This document shows, one piece after another, positions 15,642 to 23,935 of a stretch of DNA of 33,908 nucleotides (positions are counted from its first letter, which is position 1; each line of letters begins with the position of its first letter). The stretch covers positions 1 through 33,908 of the forward strand of contig JAVHLK010000047.1 in NCBI GenBank assembly GCA_031082285.1. Reading direction: 5' to 3'. The translations under genes were made by a program, and so were the position numbers. This DNA comes from Desulfomonilaceae bacterium. GTDB taxonomy: Bacteria; Desulfobacterota; Desulfomonilia; Desulfomonilales; Desulfomonilaceae. The notes under the pieces are model-generated. The model saw nothing but the letters and a program-made list of their open reading frames with translations, ran no database searches and had not been told where the DNA came from.

Positions 15642-15893
15642 ATGCAAACGATTCAATCGGGAGACCGGGTAGTCGGCGTCACGGCGGATGGAGAGACCAT
15701 CGAAGTCTATACGGTGGCAAAGGTATTGGCGGACGCAGTGCAGGTTGAGGGCACCTCGGGGAGGCTCTCCAAGGCCGGGTTGCGGGTCTACGAAGAAAAC
15801 GCCGTGAACAAGATCGCGGAGAAGGAGAATCAGCTCAAAGTTCTCAAGCGAGAGATCAGAAGGCTCTACGAATCGCTGAGCCCGGTGGCGTGA
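15642..15893 (+). CDS. Small conserved-looking cytosolic protein, function unknown
   Basis: 83 residues with a very good ribosome site (AAAGGAG seven bases before ATG). The first half looks like a small beta domain with a GDRV turn (IQSGDRVVGVTADGETIEVYTVAKV), and the second half is a charged coiled-coil helix (AVNKIAEKENQLKVLKREIRRLYESL). There are no cysteines and no signal peptide. I do not recognise it. The ribosome site and codon pattern make it likely to be real. It is followed by a GC-rich hairpin shared with the convergent nagZ. Confidence 0.58.
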   Translation: MQTIQSGDRVVGVTADGETIEVYTVAKVLADAVQVEGTSGRLSKAGLRVYEENAVNKIAEKENQLKVLKREIRRLYESLSPVA

Positions 15894-15933
15894 TCGCTGG
15901 TGCACGCAGCACCGACACGTTCGGAAGCGCCCG

Positions 15934-15963
15934 GCATCCCGCGCAGAACGCGGGACGGGATGC
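15934..15963. terminator. Two alternative hairpins between convergent genes
   Basis: GCATCCCG (15934-15941) pairs with CGGGATGC (15956-15963), and overlapping it CCCGCG (15938-15943) pairs with CGCGGG (15949-15954). The two stems exclude each other. Located between the plus-strand small gene (ends 15893) and minus-strand nagZ (ends 16012); probably a two-way terminator without a T run. Confidence 0.5.
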
Positions 15964-16011
15964 TGCCGAGCTCGTGCAGGAATGCGCGACCGTACTTGCG
16001 CAACAGTGAAC

Positions 16012-17064
16012 CTAGATGCCGAAGTAGTCCCTGACGTCGGCCGGGTCGGCGGGCTTCAAGGAGCCTTTGTACGCGGTCTTGAGCGAATGAATCCTGCTCA
16101 GGGACCCTTGAATCCCGGACTCGGAAACCTCTCGGGTCTTCACCGCCCGAACAAGCTCATCCCGTGCTGCGAGCGCTTTCTCCGGGGATCGGCAGATCAG
16201 GAGTACATCCACCCCGGCTCTTACGGCCATCAGCGCACAATCTTCCGTCGAGAAACGCTTCGCAACCGCTCCCATGTCCAAGTCGTCGGTGATCACCAAT
16301 CCATTGTACAACATTGATTGTCGAAGGATGCCTGTGACGATCTTGTGCGACAGGGTGGCCGGGTACACGGGATCGATGGCGCGGTAAAGAATGTGCGCGG
16401 TCATCAGCATCTCCACGTTGTTCGCGACCGCGCTGCGAAAAGGAATGAGATCGAGCTGCTCCAAGGACTCAACAGGGCGCTCGTCCACCGGCAGATCCAC
16501 GTGAGAATCCACCGTTGTTCCGCCGTGACCCGGAAAGTGCTTACCGCAGGGGATCACCCCGCCGGCCCGCATGACGTCCGTCACGATGTTCCCCAAGCGG
16601 GAGACGGTATGCGGATCGAAGCCGTACGACCGGTCGCCGATCACTGAGGATTCCGGGTTGTCCCTCTGTCCGAGGACATCGAGGACAGGAACGAAGTCCA
16701 GGTTGAAGCCGGCGAGACGGATTTCGTGAGAAGTCACACGTGCAAATTCCCGGACCGTATCCTCGGGGTCCGCGGTCCGGGCCAGGCTCAGGGCGGGCGG
16801 GAAGGGCCTGAAAGGATCCGTCAGGCGTCGCACTCGACCTCCTTCCTGGTCCACTCCAATGAACAGCCCCTGAGAATGCTTCCTCAACGCGTGCCGCTGA
16901 AGAGCGTGGGTCAGTTCCGCGGTCTGCACGGGATGCTCGATGTTTCTCGAGAAAAGTATCACTCCGCAGGGATTCAGATCGTCCATCAGGTCTCGAAGCT
17001 CCGCCGAGAAGCTCGTCCCCGAGAACCCGACCATGAAGAGGCTTCCGATTTCAGCCGGATCCAT
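16012..17064 (-). CDS. nagZ: Beta-N-acetylhexosaminidase, GH3 family (NagZ-like)
   Basis: About 350 residues from ATG 17064 (AGAGAGA five bases upstream); the frame stays open to 17226, but the extra N-terminus does not resemble the family. NagZ removes terminal GlcNAc from anhydromuropeptides in peptidoglycan recycling. Visible motifs are GVDQEGGRVRRL (70-81), KHFPGHGGTTVDSHVDLP (175-192) with the Asp186/His188 dyad that serves as general acid-base in this family, and VITDDLDMGAV with the nucleophile Asp (260 or 261). Length matches single-domain NagZ (330-380). There is no signal peptide, consistent with a cytosolic enzyme. An inverted-repeat element lies between this gene and resC upstream. 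Confidence 0.9.
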   Translation of the reverse strand: MDPAEIGSLFMVGFSGTSFSAELRDLMDDLNPCGVILFSRNIEHPVQTAELTHALQRHALRKHSQGLFIGVDQEGGRVRRLTDPFRPFPPALSLARTADPEDTVREFARVTSHEIRLAGFNLDFVPVLDVLGQRDNPESSVIGDRSYGFDPHTVSRLGNIVTDVMRAGGVIPCGKHFPGHGGTTVDSHVDLPVDERPVESLEQLDLIPFRSAVANNVEMLMTAHILYRAIDPVYPATLSHKIVTGILRQSMLYNGLVITDDLDMGAVAKRFSTEDCALMAVRAGVDVLLICRSPEKALAARDELVRAVKTREVSESGIQGSLSRIHSLKTAYKGSLKPADPADVRDYFGI

Positions 17065-17224
17065 TATTCTCTCTTTCTCTTTATCAACGACCCTCATGTC
17101 GCTTGGCGGTATTGGAGACATGAAAGGTCGTTCGTCGGCCCCGGTTACCGCGGCCGATCCAAGTATGCGATTGCATGGATACCGCGCCGTGACTTTGGAC
17201 TCTTCGCCGGCCCCGCCCCGGTTC

Positions 17225-17381
17225 ATACCAATGGGATTTCAAGCGAGCAACACAGGCTCGATATGTCTGCCGAGGTTTGCGGCGGACCTCCTCCGCTTCG
17301 GACGGCAAGACCCGACTTCGCTCCGGAGATCCGCCACAAACCGCACTCCATGAGGTCACGTTCTTGAACGCACATTGGTAT
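17225..17381 (-). repeat. Nested inverted-repeat element between resC and nagZ
   Basis: Outer arms ATACCAATG (17225-17233) and CATTGGTAT (17373-17381) enclose inner arms at 17274-17291 and 17325-17342. The inner arms match over 16 of 18 positions. Both mismatches are C opposite A on the plus strand, which become G-U pairs in minus-strand RNA, so that RNA has an unbroken 18-bp stem. The 33-base loop holds a mini-stem TCCG/CGGA. It fills the 329-base gap after the resC stop and may be a MITE-like element, a REP-like transcript end or a structured RNA. Confidence 0.6.
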
Positions 17382-17393
17382 CACTCGTCATCA

Positions 17394-18212
17394 CTAAAAG
17401 TAACTGTGGAGACCTGGCAGATAGTTCACGCCGAAGTAGGTGAAAAGCACGGCTGCGAAGCCGACCAGGGACAGAACCGCGGTTCTGTGCCCTTTCCAGT
17501 CCCTCGCCAGCCGGGCATGGAGGAATGCCGAATAGACCATCCAGGTGATCAGAGACCAGGTTTCCTTCGGGTCCCATGACCAATAACTTCCCCACGCGTA
17601 GTCGGCCCATGCCGCGCCCGTAATAATGCCGACGGTGAGCAGGGGATAACCGACCAGTACTGCACGATACGTGATTTCATCCAGGAGTTCGGGGGTGGGA
17701 AGGTATTTGCCGTGCGCGTCGAATGCTTTCACGACCAAGTAGAGTAGTGCGGCTATGAACGAGACCGTGAATCCCGCGTACCCGAGAAAGCAGGTCACCA
17801 CGTGAATAACCAACCAATTGGATTGAAGGGCCGGTATGAGGGGCTTAATTTCCCGGTCCAAGAAAAACGTGTAACCCATGGTCACCAGGACGAGTGGGAG
17901 CCCGATCAGGATTACGGAGTCGACGCGGTAACGGAGCCTCACAATGATAAGTGCCAGTGCGATGGACCAAGAGAAGAATATCAGGGACTCGTAGAGGTTC
18001 GACAGCGGGGCGCGACCGATGCCCATCTGATAGGATTCAATCCACCTCAAGCCAATGGCGGCAGTGCTCAGACCCCACACGATTACAAGCATGCCCAGCA
18101 TGGCCCGGCGGGCCGCGGATTGGGGAGGAGTTGCCGTGCAGACCAACAGATAGCCAAACCAGCAGGCCAAGTACAAGAAGACTACGTAAGTTGTCAGAGC
18201 CGAGCTAGTCAT
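17394..18212 (-). CDS. resC: Cytochrome c biogenesis protein ResC/CcsA
   Basis: 272 residues from ATG 18212, with GGAAGG four bases upstream. A heme-handling membrane protein of System II cytochrome c maturation, which with ResB moves heme across the membrane and attaches it to apocytochromes in the periplasm. It has about eight hydrophobic helices and the tryptophan-rich WWD-type heme motif WGSYWSWDPKETWSLITW (about 218-235), with conserved histidines flanking it (VIHVVTCFLGYAG upstream, FLHARL and LPGLHSYF downstream). Length is near that of compact CcsA proteins. It follows resB by 55 bases on the same strand; together they form the usual two-gene unit. Confidence 0.92.
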   Translation of the reverse strand: MTSSALTTYVVFLYLACWFGYLLVCTATPPQSAARRAMLGMLVIVWGLSTAAIGLRWIESYQMGIGRAPLSNLYESLIFFSWSIALALIIVRLRYRVDSVILIGLPLVLVTMGYTFFLDREIKPLIPALQSNWLVIHVVTCFLGYAGFTVSFIAALLYLVVKAFDAHGKYLPTPELLDEITYRAVLVGYPLLTVGIITGAAWADYAWGSYWSWDPKETWSLITWMVYSAFLHARLARDWKGHRTAVLSLVGFAAVLFTYFGVNYLPGLHSYF

Positions 18213-18267
18213 GAAACCTTCCAATAGATGGTGATGATCCGATCGTCGTGGGGATGAGGCCGGGGTG

Positions 18268-19617
18268 TCACGATTTTTCGAGGCTCCCTCGAACTTCATT
18301 CTCGATCGTTTCGCGAAATTCTGCGCGATTCCTGCGGCTTCGGCCGGATATCACAATTGTCGTCTTCCCCGCTTCGGACGTCAGGCTTGCAGTGACGCTC
18401 CGGAGATTCGTGAAGAGGGTGAGACAGAAGCCGATGACCAACAGACCGCACCCGAACCAGACGATGTTGGTTCCCGGATCGTATCCGATCTGAAGACCGG
18501 TCGTGTAGAGGGGTTCATAGTTCCCAAACGTGATCTTCACGCCGTCCAGCTGCAGCGCCGCGGAGTCGTCTCGGAAGACGGAGGCACGCTTCGGGGCCTC
18601 TCCGGTCTTAACAACGTTCAGGTCCGCGCCGGGTCCCCGCGTTGTGGATCCCGGGTCCACGCTGTGGATCCCGATGGTATAGTCGGTTCCCGGCAATCGA
18701 GCCGATTCGGGAGGGCGAACAACGAGTTCCGCGGTCTTGCCTTGTTCGTCGACCACCCGTAAGGTCACCAGTTTGACCCCGATCAATTGGTAATTAGCCT
18801 GGTAAAGAGATATTCCTTCATAGGTGAGAGGCTGGTTAACCAGAATGGAGCCCTCGGCAACCTGTTCCCCGTTCTTGAGAAGCCTGACGTCACTCCGGTA
18901 TTCCTTGGGTTGCCCGGTCGGGTAGCGTTTCAGGGTGAACTTGTCCACGGCAATGCTGAAGGGGAGCGTGTCCGCGTCGCCCGACGGGTATCGCACGAAA
19001 TCTTGTCCGGCCTCACCTTCCTCAATGACGATGTTGCCGCGCACCCCATAGAACAGTCCCACGACTCCGCCAAGCAGGATCGCGATGATCGCCGCGTGAA
19101 TCAGAGGAAACGCAAGCAGGAAGACTCGGTGCCGCACCCATATCAGGATTGTTGACTTCGCGTCTTCAACTACCGACGGAGACGAGCCCATAAGCTTACC
19201 GAGGACCGGCGCCAGTATGGCTCTCACCTGGTCCTTCGGTCTGGCGTCACTGAGAGTGAACCGGATCGTGCCTTTTTTCCCGACCCCCTTCCACTCACCG
19301 GGTATGCGGGGCAACCGTTGAAGCAGACATCCCAGGAGATTGCCCGTGAGAAGCAGGAGGAGCAAAATGAACCACCAGCTGCGGTACACGTTGTGAAGAT
19401 CCAGAATTACGACCAATCGGTAGTAGAAGGGAGAAGCGACCCGTCGAAATTGATCGAGGTCCACATTCTGGGGGATTATGGTTCCGAAAATGGACGCCAC
19501 GGCGAGCACACACAGAACTACAATCGTGGTGCGCACCGACGTGAAGATGCTTGTTACTTCAGAGAATATGGAGTCTTGGTTTCGATCGCCGATATCTGCG
19601 CTCTTGGAGCCCGTCAT
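18268..19617 (-). CDS. resB: Cytochrome c biogenesis protein ResB/Ccs1
   Basis: 449 residues from ATG 19617 (GGAGAG eight bases upstream); a TTG twelve codons earlier is less likely. It is the partner of ResC in System II. Helices near 29-50 (TTIVVLCVLAVASIFGTIIPQ), 80-102 (WWFILLLLLLTGNLLGCLL) and 163-187 precede a large periplasmic domain (YPTGQPKEYRSDVRLLKNGEQVAEGSILVNQPLTYEGISLYQANY), the hallmark of ResB, and a final helix NIVWFGCGLLVIGFCLTLF returns to the membrane. The order resB-resC is the canonical one. The presence of this system implies multiple c-type cytochromes, as expected in sulfate reducers; none is encoded in the window. Confidence 0.92.
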   Translation of the reverse strand: MTGSKSADIGDRNQDSIFSEVTSIFTSVRTTIVVLCVLAVASIFGTIIPQNVDLDQFRRVASPFYYRLVVILDLHNVYRSWWFILLLLLLTGNLLGCLLQRLPRIPGEWKGVGKKGTIRFTLSDARPKDQVRAILAPVLGKLMGSSPSVVEDAKSTILIWVRHRVFLLAFPLIHAAIIAILLGGVVGLFYGVRGNIVIEEGEAGQDFVRYPSGDADTLPFSIAVDKFTLKRYPTGQPKEYRSDVRLLKNGEQVAEGSILVNQPLTYEGISLYQANYQLIGVKLVTLRVVDEQGKTAELVVRPPESARLPGTDYTIGIHSVDPGSTTRGPGADLNVVKTGEAPKRASVFRDDSAALQLDGVKITFGNYEPLYTTGLQIGYDPGTNIVWFGCGLLVIGFCLTLFTNLRSVTASLTSEAGKTTIVISGRSRRNRAEFRETIENEVRGSLEKS

Positions 19618-19733
19618 GGGTTGTACTCTCCACGGCCGATTTTGTGAAGGCAAGCTTTACTCGTGCATTGCACTCAATTGGGTCTTCAACCGCCGACGGC
19701 GCCGGTACACGCATTCGGCCCGGAGACCAGGCC

Positions 19734-19764
19734 TCGGTCCGGCAGGATGTTGCCGGCGGACCGA
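19734..19764. other. Strong hairpin upstream of resB
   Basis: TCGGT+CCGGCA (19734-19744) pairs with TGCCGG (19751-19756) and ACCGA (19760-19764), an 11-bp stem with a three-base bulge and a six-base loop. An alternative 8-bp register TCGGTCCG/CGGACCGA also exists. It sits 117 bases before the resB start in the 268-base gap after the unknown gene; either a terminator of that gene or a leader structure of resB. Confidence 0.45.
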
Positions 19765-19885
19765 ATGATAATTCTTCGGCACAGAAGGGCGGTTCCGGCA
19801 ATGCCTACGACAAAAAATTCGAGTTTACACCATGTCGGTCGGGAATTCAATAACGCGGTTTTGCGCGGATTCGGGGGCTTGAATG

Positions 19886-20329
19886 CTACGCGTCGGAATT
19901 GGCAATCGCATAGTCACTGATGAAGTCCCCCAAGAATTTGCTCACGGATTCGCCCACTCGAGCATGAAGATTCTCCGCTCCCGCGAATCCCACCGACCCA
20001 ATCTCCCAGGTTGCGGAACTGGTGACAAGCGTCGGTTCGCGACGGAGGCTGACCTCCTGTTTCAACTGGAGATCCAGCGAAAAGAAATAACCTGTGGGAT
20101 ACTTGAGCGTGTTGACGCTCACGTAGAGCCACGGTCTTCCTGATGTCTCTCGCCATTCCCCATGAGGTATGACGGGTATGTCCGCGTCTCCCAGCTGCCG
20201 CTCGATCGTGCTCTGAAGTTCGGCCACGTTCAGACCTGCCGCCTCCGCATCTTCTCTGACGTTTTCGACGATCACCATGACTCCCGGCAATCCTCGGAGG
20301 GTTATCCGCGTGTATTCTCTCAAATCCAT
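19886..20329 (-). CDS. Conserved hypothetical protein, apparently without signal peptide
   Basis: 147 residues; GGGAGG nine bases before ATG, and an in-frame TAG two codons upstream fixes the N-terminus. The sequence LRGLPGVMVIVENVREDAEAAGLNVAELQSTIERQL, then GRPWLYVSVNTLK, FSLDLQLKQEVSL and SATWEIGSVGFAG resembles a family of mostly secreted hypothetical proteins in which an alpha/beta N-terminal half is followed by beta strands. My recollection of that family is not tied to a named domain, so no function is given. Unlike those I recall, this copy begins directly in the conserved part (MDLREYTRITLRGL) and lacks an obvious signal peptide. It lies after the mutase terminator and is probably transcribed separately. 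Confidence 0.6.
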   Translation of the reverse strand: MDLREYTRITLRGLPGVMVIVENVREDAEAAGLNVAELQSTIERQLGDADIPVIPHGEWRETSGRPWLYVSVNTLKYPTGYFFSLDLQLKQEVSLRREPTLVTSSATWEIGSVGFAGAENLHARVGESVSKFLGDFISDYAIANSDA

Positions 20330-20375
20330 AGTCTAGAGCCTCCCGCCCCTCTTTCTTGATTCTTAGACGGCCGTG

Positions 20376-20406
20376 AAAAAAACAAAACCCGGGACGGTCC
20401 CGGGTT
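20376..20406 (-). terminator. Rho-independent terminator of the methylmalonyl-CoA mutase gene
   Basis: On the minus strand AACCCGGG (20406-20399), loop ACCGT, CCCGGGTT (20393-20386), then TTGTTTTTTT. It starts 31 bases after the mutase stop and is the clearest intrinsic terminator in the window. Confidence 0.88.
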
Positions 20407-20436
20407 CCGTCTACATCATGTCGTGCGACCGCTGCG

Positions 20437-22098
20437 TCAACATTGAGAAGCGTGGGTATACTCCCCAAAGACTTGTCGAAGGACGCCGCAAATTTCTCCC
20501 AGAGTCACTCTCTTTTTCACGGCATCAAGGATGGGGGGCATGAGGTTGTCCGTTCCCTCGGCCGCCTTCCGGAGATCCGCCAACGCCGAATCGACTGCGG
20601 AAGACTCTCGGTCCGAGCGAATCTTCTGCAATTTCTTCATCTGAGCATCTCTCACGGCGGGGTTCACCCTCAGCAGGCCGGTCGGCAGCTTCTCCTGCAC
20701 TTGGAATCGGTTCACTCCCACGATGACCTGTTCCCCGGCCTCGAAGGCCTTCTGGAACCGATACGCGGAATCCTGAATTTCTTCTTCTATGAACCCGCAC
20801 TCCACGGCTCTCACTGCCCCGCCCATGTCGTCGATCCGTTTGATGTAGTCGAGAGCCTTGGACTCAATTTCATTGGTAAGCGCCTCGATGTAATACGATC
20901 CGGCCAAGGGATCCACGGTGTCCGCGGCACCGGTCTCGTGCGCGATAATCTGCTGCGTCCGAAGTGCAATCTGGACCGATTCTTGAGAGGGAAGGGCAAG
21001 GGCCTCATCCCGTGAATTGGTGTGCAAGGACTGCGTACCGCCCAGTATTGCGGAAAGTGCCTGAAACGCGACTCGAACCACATTGTTGTCGGGCTGTTGT
21101 GCGGTGAGGGTACATCCCGCGGTCTGGGTGTGAAAACGGAGCATCATTGCCTTGGGATTCGTCGCTCCGAAACGTTCTTTCATGATTCGTGCCCACATTC
21201 GCCGGGCGGCCCTGAACTTGGCCACTTCCTCGAGGAAATCCTGATGGGAATTGAAGAAGAAGCTGAGCCTCGCTCCAAAGCTGTTTACATCCAAACCGGC
21301 ATCGATGGCCGCTTGAACGTACGCGATCCCGTTGGCAAGCGTGAACGCGACTTCCTGAACGGCCGTGGAACCGGCCTCACGGATATGGTACCCGCTGATG
21401 CTGATCGTGTTCCATTGAGGAACGTGCCGGTTGCAAAAAGCGAAAAGGTCGGTGATGATTCTCATCGATGGAACCGGCGGAAAGATGTACGTGCCTCTCG
21501 CGGGGTACTCTTTGAGAATGTCGTTCTGGATGGTTCCACGTAACTTGGAGACGTCCGCTCCCTGCCGCTCGGCCACGGCAAGGTACATGGCCAGAAGGAT
21601 TGCCGCGGGGGAGTTGATCGTCATCGACGTACTGACTGCCGACAAGTCGATGCCGTCGAACAGTTGGGCCAGATCCTCGATGGTATCGATGGCGACCCCG
21701 ACTTTGCCGACCTCGCCGGCGGCCAGCTCGTGATCGGAGTCATAGCCGATCTGCGTGGGCAAATCAAATGCCACGGACAGTCCCGTCTGTCCTTGTTCGA
21801 TCAAGTATTTGAACCGCTTATTCGTTTCTTCCGCGCTTCCGAAGCCCGCGTACTGTCGCATGGTCCACAGCCGGCCTCGATACATGGTAGGTTGAACCCC
21901 GCGGACAAAGGGGTACGAGCCCGGCGTCCCCAAATCCTCGTCAAGGTTGAAGTCACCCATGTCCCACGGCCAATAGGCTCGCTTGATGGGGATTTCGGAA
22001 ACCGTGGAGAAATTCTTCTTGCGTTCGGGATGCTTCGAGAGTTTCTCCTCGACTCCACTGTTCCACTTATCTACCGTCTCTTTGAAGTTGTCCGACAC
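20437..22098 (-). CDS. Methylmalonyl-CoA mutase, large (catalytic) subunit
   Basis: Catalyses the B12-dependent interconversion of (R)-methylmalonyl-CoA and succinyl-CoA. 553 residues from a GTG at 22098 with GGGAGG six bases upstream, the normal length of the substrate-binding barrel when the cobalamin domain is a separate protein. [19 protein letters not shown] has the active-site Tyr73, [21 protein letters not shown] has Arg201, which contacts the CoA-carboxylate in methylmalonyl mutases (isobutyryl-type enzymes have Gln here), and [12 protein letters not shown] has His238. These residues argue for methylmalonyl-CoA rather than isobutyryl- or 2-hydroxyisobutyryl-CoA. The B12-binding small subunit is not in the window. 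On the same strand upstream are a biotin carrier and the epimerase, spaced by 390-510 bases. Confidence 0.93.
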   Translation of the reverse strand: MSDNFKETVDKWNSGVEEKLSKHPERKKNFSTVSEIPIKRAYWPWDMGDFNLDEDLGTPGSYPFVRGVQPTMYRGRLWTMRQYAGFGSAEETNKRFKYLIEQGQTGLSVAFDLPTQIGYDSDHELAAGEVGKVGVAIDTIEDLAQLFDGIDLSAVSTSMTINSPAAILLAMYLAVAERQGADVSKLRGTIQNDILKEYPARGTYIFPPVPSMRIITDLFAFCNRHVPQWNTISISGYHIREAGSTAVQEVAFTLANGIAYVQAAIDAGLDVNSFGARLSFFFNSHQDFLEEVAKFRAARRMWARIMKERFGATNPKAMMLRFHTQTAGCTLTAQQPDNNVVRVAFQALSAILGGTQSLHTNSRDEALALPSQESVQIALRTQQIIAHETGAADTVDPLAGSYYIEALTNEIESKALDYIKRIDDMGGAVRAVECGFIEEEIQDSAYRFQKAFEAGEQVIVGVNRFQVQEKLPTGLLRVNPAVRDAQMKKLQKIRSDRESSAVDSALADLRKAAEGTDNLMPPILDAVKKRVTLGEICGVLRQVFGEYTHASQC

Positions 22099-22612
22099 GT
22101 TTCACCTCCCATGGTAACCGGAAAAGAAGAAAACCGAATTCTGCACGAAAAAAGGCCGGTGCGCAATCGTCGCCCCCAATTAGGGGACCTTGTGCTCCGT
22201 CGGAAACGCGGCATGCCGGCGACACTCATTGCTTAGAAGGCACGACGAAGGATAAAGGCCGTCAGTCGGCGTGATCGACGCGCCGCCGCGTCGCGGGTCG
22301 ACGGAGGACGACACGGCGCCGTTCCCTGAGCGCCGGACAGGGCAGTCACCTCGCGGGGCCCCGACGTGTCGCTCCGAGAAAGTCTGTCCCCGGCAGAGGG
22401 CGGTCGCGGGAATGGGCGTACATGCGAGAGACGTTGCAGAGACCTTGCAAAGGCAGGTTGAAATCGATCTTATGCCTTCAATCGGCAATGAGATCGGGCT
22501 CGCGTGTCAAAGAACACGACTCGACTCGACGGTCGGTCTCCATGCCGCCGGCGAAATCCGGTTTGAGCGAGTCTCCATGGAGCCTACCGTCAAGCTCCAT
22601 GGGACGGAAACA
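22099..22612. other. Intergenic region between biotin carrier and mutase genes
   Basis: No gene supported on either strand: the open frames lack ribosome sites and recognisable sequence. A hairpin near the biotin-carrier end is listed separately (22575-22602). CCCCAATTAGGGG near 22173-22185 is a short palindromic sequence that might be a protein site upstream of the mutase. No convincing -35/-10 pair for the mutase was found. Confidence 0.4.
22575..22602 (-). terminator. Hairpin after the biotin-carrier gene
   Basis: CCATGGAGC (22575-22583) and GCTCCATGG (22594-22602) form a perfect 9-bp stem with a 10-base loop, 10 bases after the carrier stop on the minus strand. There is no T run. Confidence 0.55.
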
Positions 22613-22825
22613 CTATTCAATGACCAGGAGAACGTCGCCGACCTGGTAGGACTTACCCACCGAGGCTTTCACTTCCTTGACCGTTCCTGAAGCCTCTGCC
22701 ACTACCGGCAGTTCCATCTTCATGGCTTCGATGATGACCACTTCCGCATCTTCCTGAACCGCGTCGCCAACTGCCACCTTTACGTCGATCACTTTACCGT
22801 TCATGGGCATGACCACGTCAGCCAT
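22613..22825 (-). CDS. Biotin carboxyl carrier protein (biotinyl domain)
   Basis: 70 residues consisting only of a biotinyl/lipoyl domain: MADVVMPMNGKVIDVKVAVGD, VIIEAMKMELPV with the biotin-accepting Lys36 between two methionines, and VGKSYQVGDVLLVIE. The EAMKM motif identifies biotin rather than lipoate. GGAGG eight bases before ATG 22825 fixes the start; the open frame extends further but without family resemblance. The carrier would be the gamma/delta-type subunit of a decarboxylase, carboxylase or transcarboxylase acting on methylmalonyl-, propionyl- or oxaloacetate-type substrates. Its position next to the epimerase and mutase favours methylmalonyl-CoA:propionyl-CoA chemistry. No carboxyltransferase subunit is present in the window. 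Confidence 0.88.
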   Translation of the reverse strand: MADVVMPMNGKVIDVKVAVGDAVQEDAEVVIIEAMKMELPVVAEASGTVKEVKASVGKSYQVGDVLLVIE

Positions 22826-23214
22826 ATCTCGATCCTCCTCACGCTTATTTAACGAAACATACGCCCGCTCGTCTAACGACAAGCCCCGGCCGATCACGTC
22901 ACCGCGGCCCACCGTGTGAGCCGGAGACTTCACTGAACTAGTACCATGCTCTTTCGTCCGGAGGACACGGGAAGGTCGCGTACAGGAGCCTTTCGCCGCT
23001 CCGCTTACGCGTCGCAGGCAGGTATCGTCTTGGCACTTTTTTGCCGCGGCCAACGGCACTCGAGTGTGTCACTCTCTTTGAAAGCGCATCCGTATGAAAT
23101 AATCCCGCCCCGATCCGATCCGGCGGGCTTCCCCAGGGGAAGGAACAACCGATCCGTCGTTTATCGAGGCCAAGGCAGGTCGACGATGCTCCGACACGGA
23201 CCGGTGCTCGACGT
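22826..23214. other. Gap between epimerase and biotin-carrier genes
   Basis: No gene, RNA gene or strong hairpin recognised. The minus-strand frame of the carrier remains open through part of it, without similarity or a ribosome site. A promoter for the carrier could lie here but no good consensus was seen. Confidence 0.35.
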
Positions 23215-23628
23215 CTACCCGTGTATTTCCGCAGTCGGCTGAACCAACTCCATCAGAATGCCCGGACCGGCTTTGGGATGAATGAACGCGATTGTCATGC
23301 CGTGAGCCCCTTCACGTGGGGTCTCATCGAGCAGCCGGACCCCCTTTTCCTTGAGTTCGGCCACGGCCTGGTGAATGTCGTCCACCTCAAATGCGATATG
23401 ATGAATCCCTTCACCATTCTTATCGAGGAATTTACGAATCGCGGATGATCCCGATACGTCCTGGAGCAGTTCTATGGAGCTGTCGCCCACAGGAAGGAAT
23501 CCTATCTTCATGCCCTGATAATCCTCGGTGTGAGTCAGTTCCAGAGGAAGCCCTCCTGTAAAGAACTTCAAGGCCGAATCCAAGTCGTTCACGGCCACAC
23601 CGAGATGGGCGATTCTCTTTATTTTCAT
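23215..23628 (-). CDS. mce: Methylmalonyl-CoA epimerase (VOC family)
   Basis: Interconverts (S)- and (R)-methylmalonyl-CoA between the biotin-dependent carboxylation/transcarboxylation step and the B12 mutase. 137 residues, the family length, with two beta-alpha-beta-beta-beta modules of the vicinal-oxygen-chelate fold: KRIAHLGVAV with metal ligand His8, SSIELLQ with Glu53, GEGIHHIAFEVDD with His76/His77, and GILMELVQP with Glu127. The C-terminal HPKAGPG(I/V)LMELVQ is characteristic. GGAG lies nine bases before the ATG. It is the first gene of the methylmalonyl module on this strand, separated by gaps from carrier and mutase, so single-operon transcription is not certain. Confidence 0.93.
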   Translation of the reverse strand: MKIKRIAHLGVAVNDLDSALKFFTGGLPLELTHTEDYQGMKIGFLPVGDSSIELLQDVSGSSAIRKFLDKNGEGIHHIAFEVDDIHQAVAELKEKGVRLLDETPREGAHGMTIAFIHPKAGPGILMELVQPTAEIHG

Positions 23629-23663
23629 GGAAACCCGCTCCGTCAGCCCATATCAGGACTCGA

Positions 23664-23933
23664 TCAGGAGTCCGTCGATGAGGTGGAAGGTGCCGGCTTG
23701 CTTTCGGAACCGGATTCCGTTTTTTTCGGAGGCGTATGTCCGGAGCAACCGTCCTTTCTCGCGTAGTCGGTAACGTACCAGCCGGTGCCCTTGAGAACAA
23801 AAGTGGACTGCGAGATCAAACGGTGGGATCGTCCTCCACAATCGGGGCAGTGATCCACGGGCGGGTCGGCGAATTTCTGCCATTCTTCAAATTCCCTGCC
23901 GCAGTTCTCGCACAAATATTCATAGATCGGCAT
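23664..23933 (-). CDS. FmdB family zinc-ribbon protein (copy 2)
   Basis: 89 residues from ATG 23933 (AAGGAGG nine bases upstream), starting with the family hallmark [21 protein letters not shown], followed by HCPDCGG, giving two CxxC pairs, and [18 protein letters not shown], the FKGxGWYxTDY segment shared by longer FmdB proteins. The tail is Ser/Pro/Lys-rich. The stop of the zincin gene lies two bases upstream of its ATG, so the two are translationally coupled. Compared with copy 1 at 1941-2141 it keeps the FKGxGWY segment that copy 1 lacks. Function is not defined for the family. Confidence 0.88.
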   Translation of the reverse strand: MPIYEYLCENCGREFEEWQKFADPPVDHCPDCGGRSHRLISQSTFVLKGTGWYVTDYARKDGCSGHTPPKKTESGSESKPAPSTSSTDS

Positions 23934-23935
23934 TT

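Noticed and set aside
17065-17226. N-terminal extension of NagZ to 17226
   Set aside because: The extra residues do not resemble NagZ, overlap the inverted-repeat element and lack a ribosome site; ATG 17064 has a purine-rich site.
22271-22690. Plus-strand open frame of 139 codons
   Set aside because: It overlaps the biotin-carrier gene antisense, has no ribosome site and no recognisable sequence; a by-product of GC-rich DNA.
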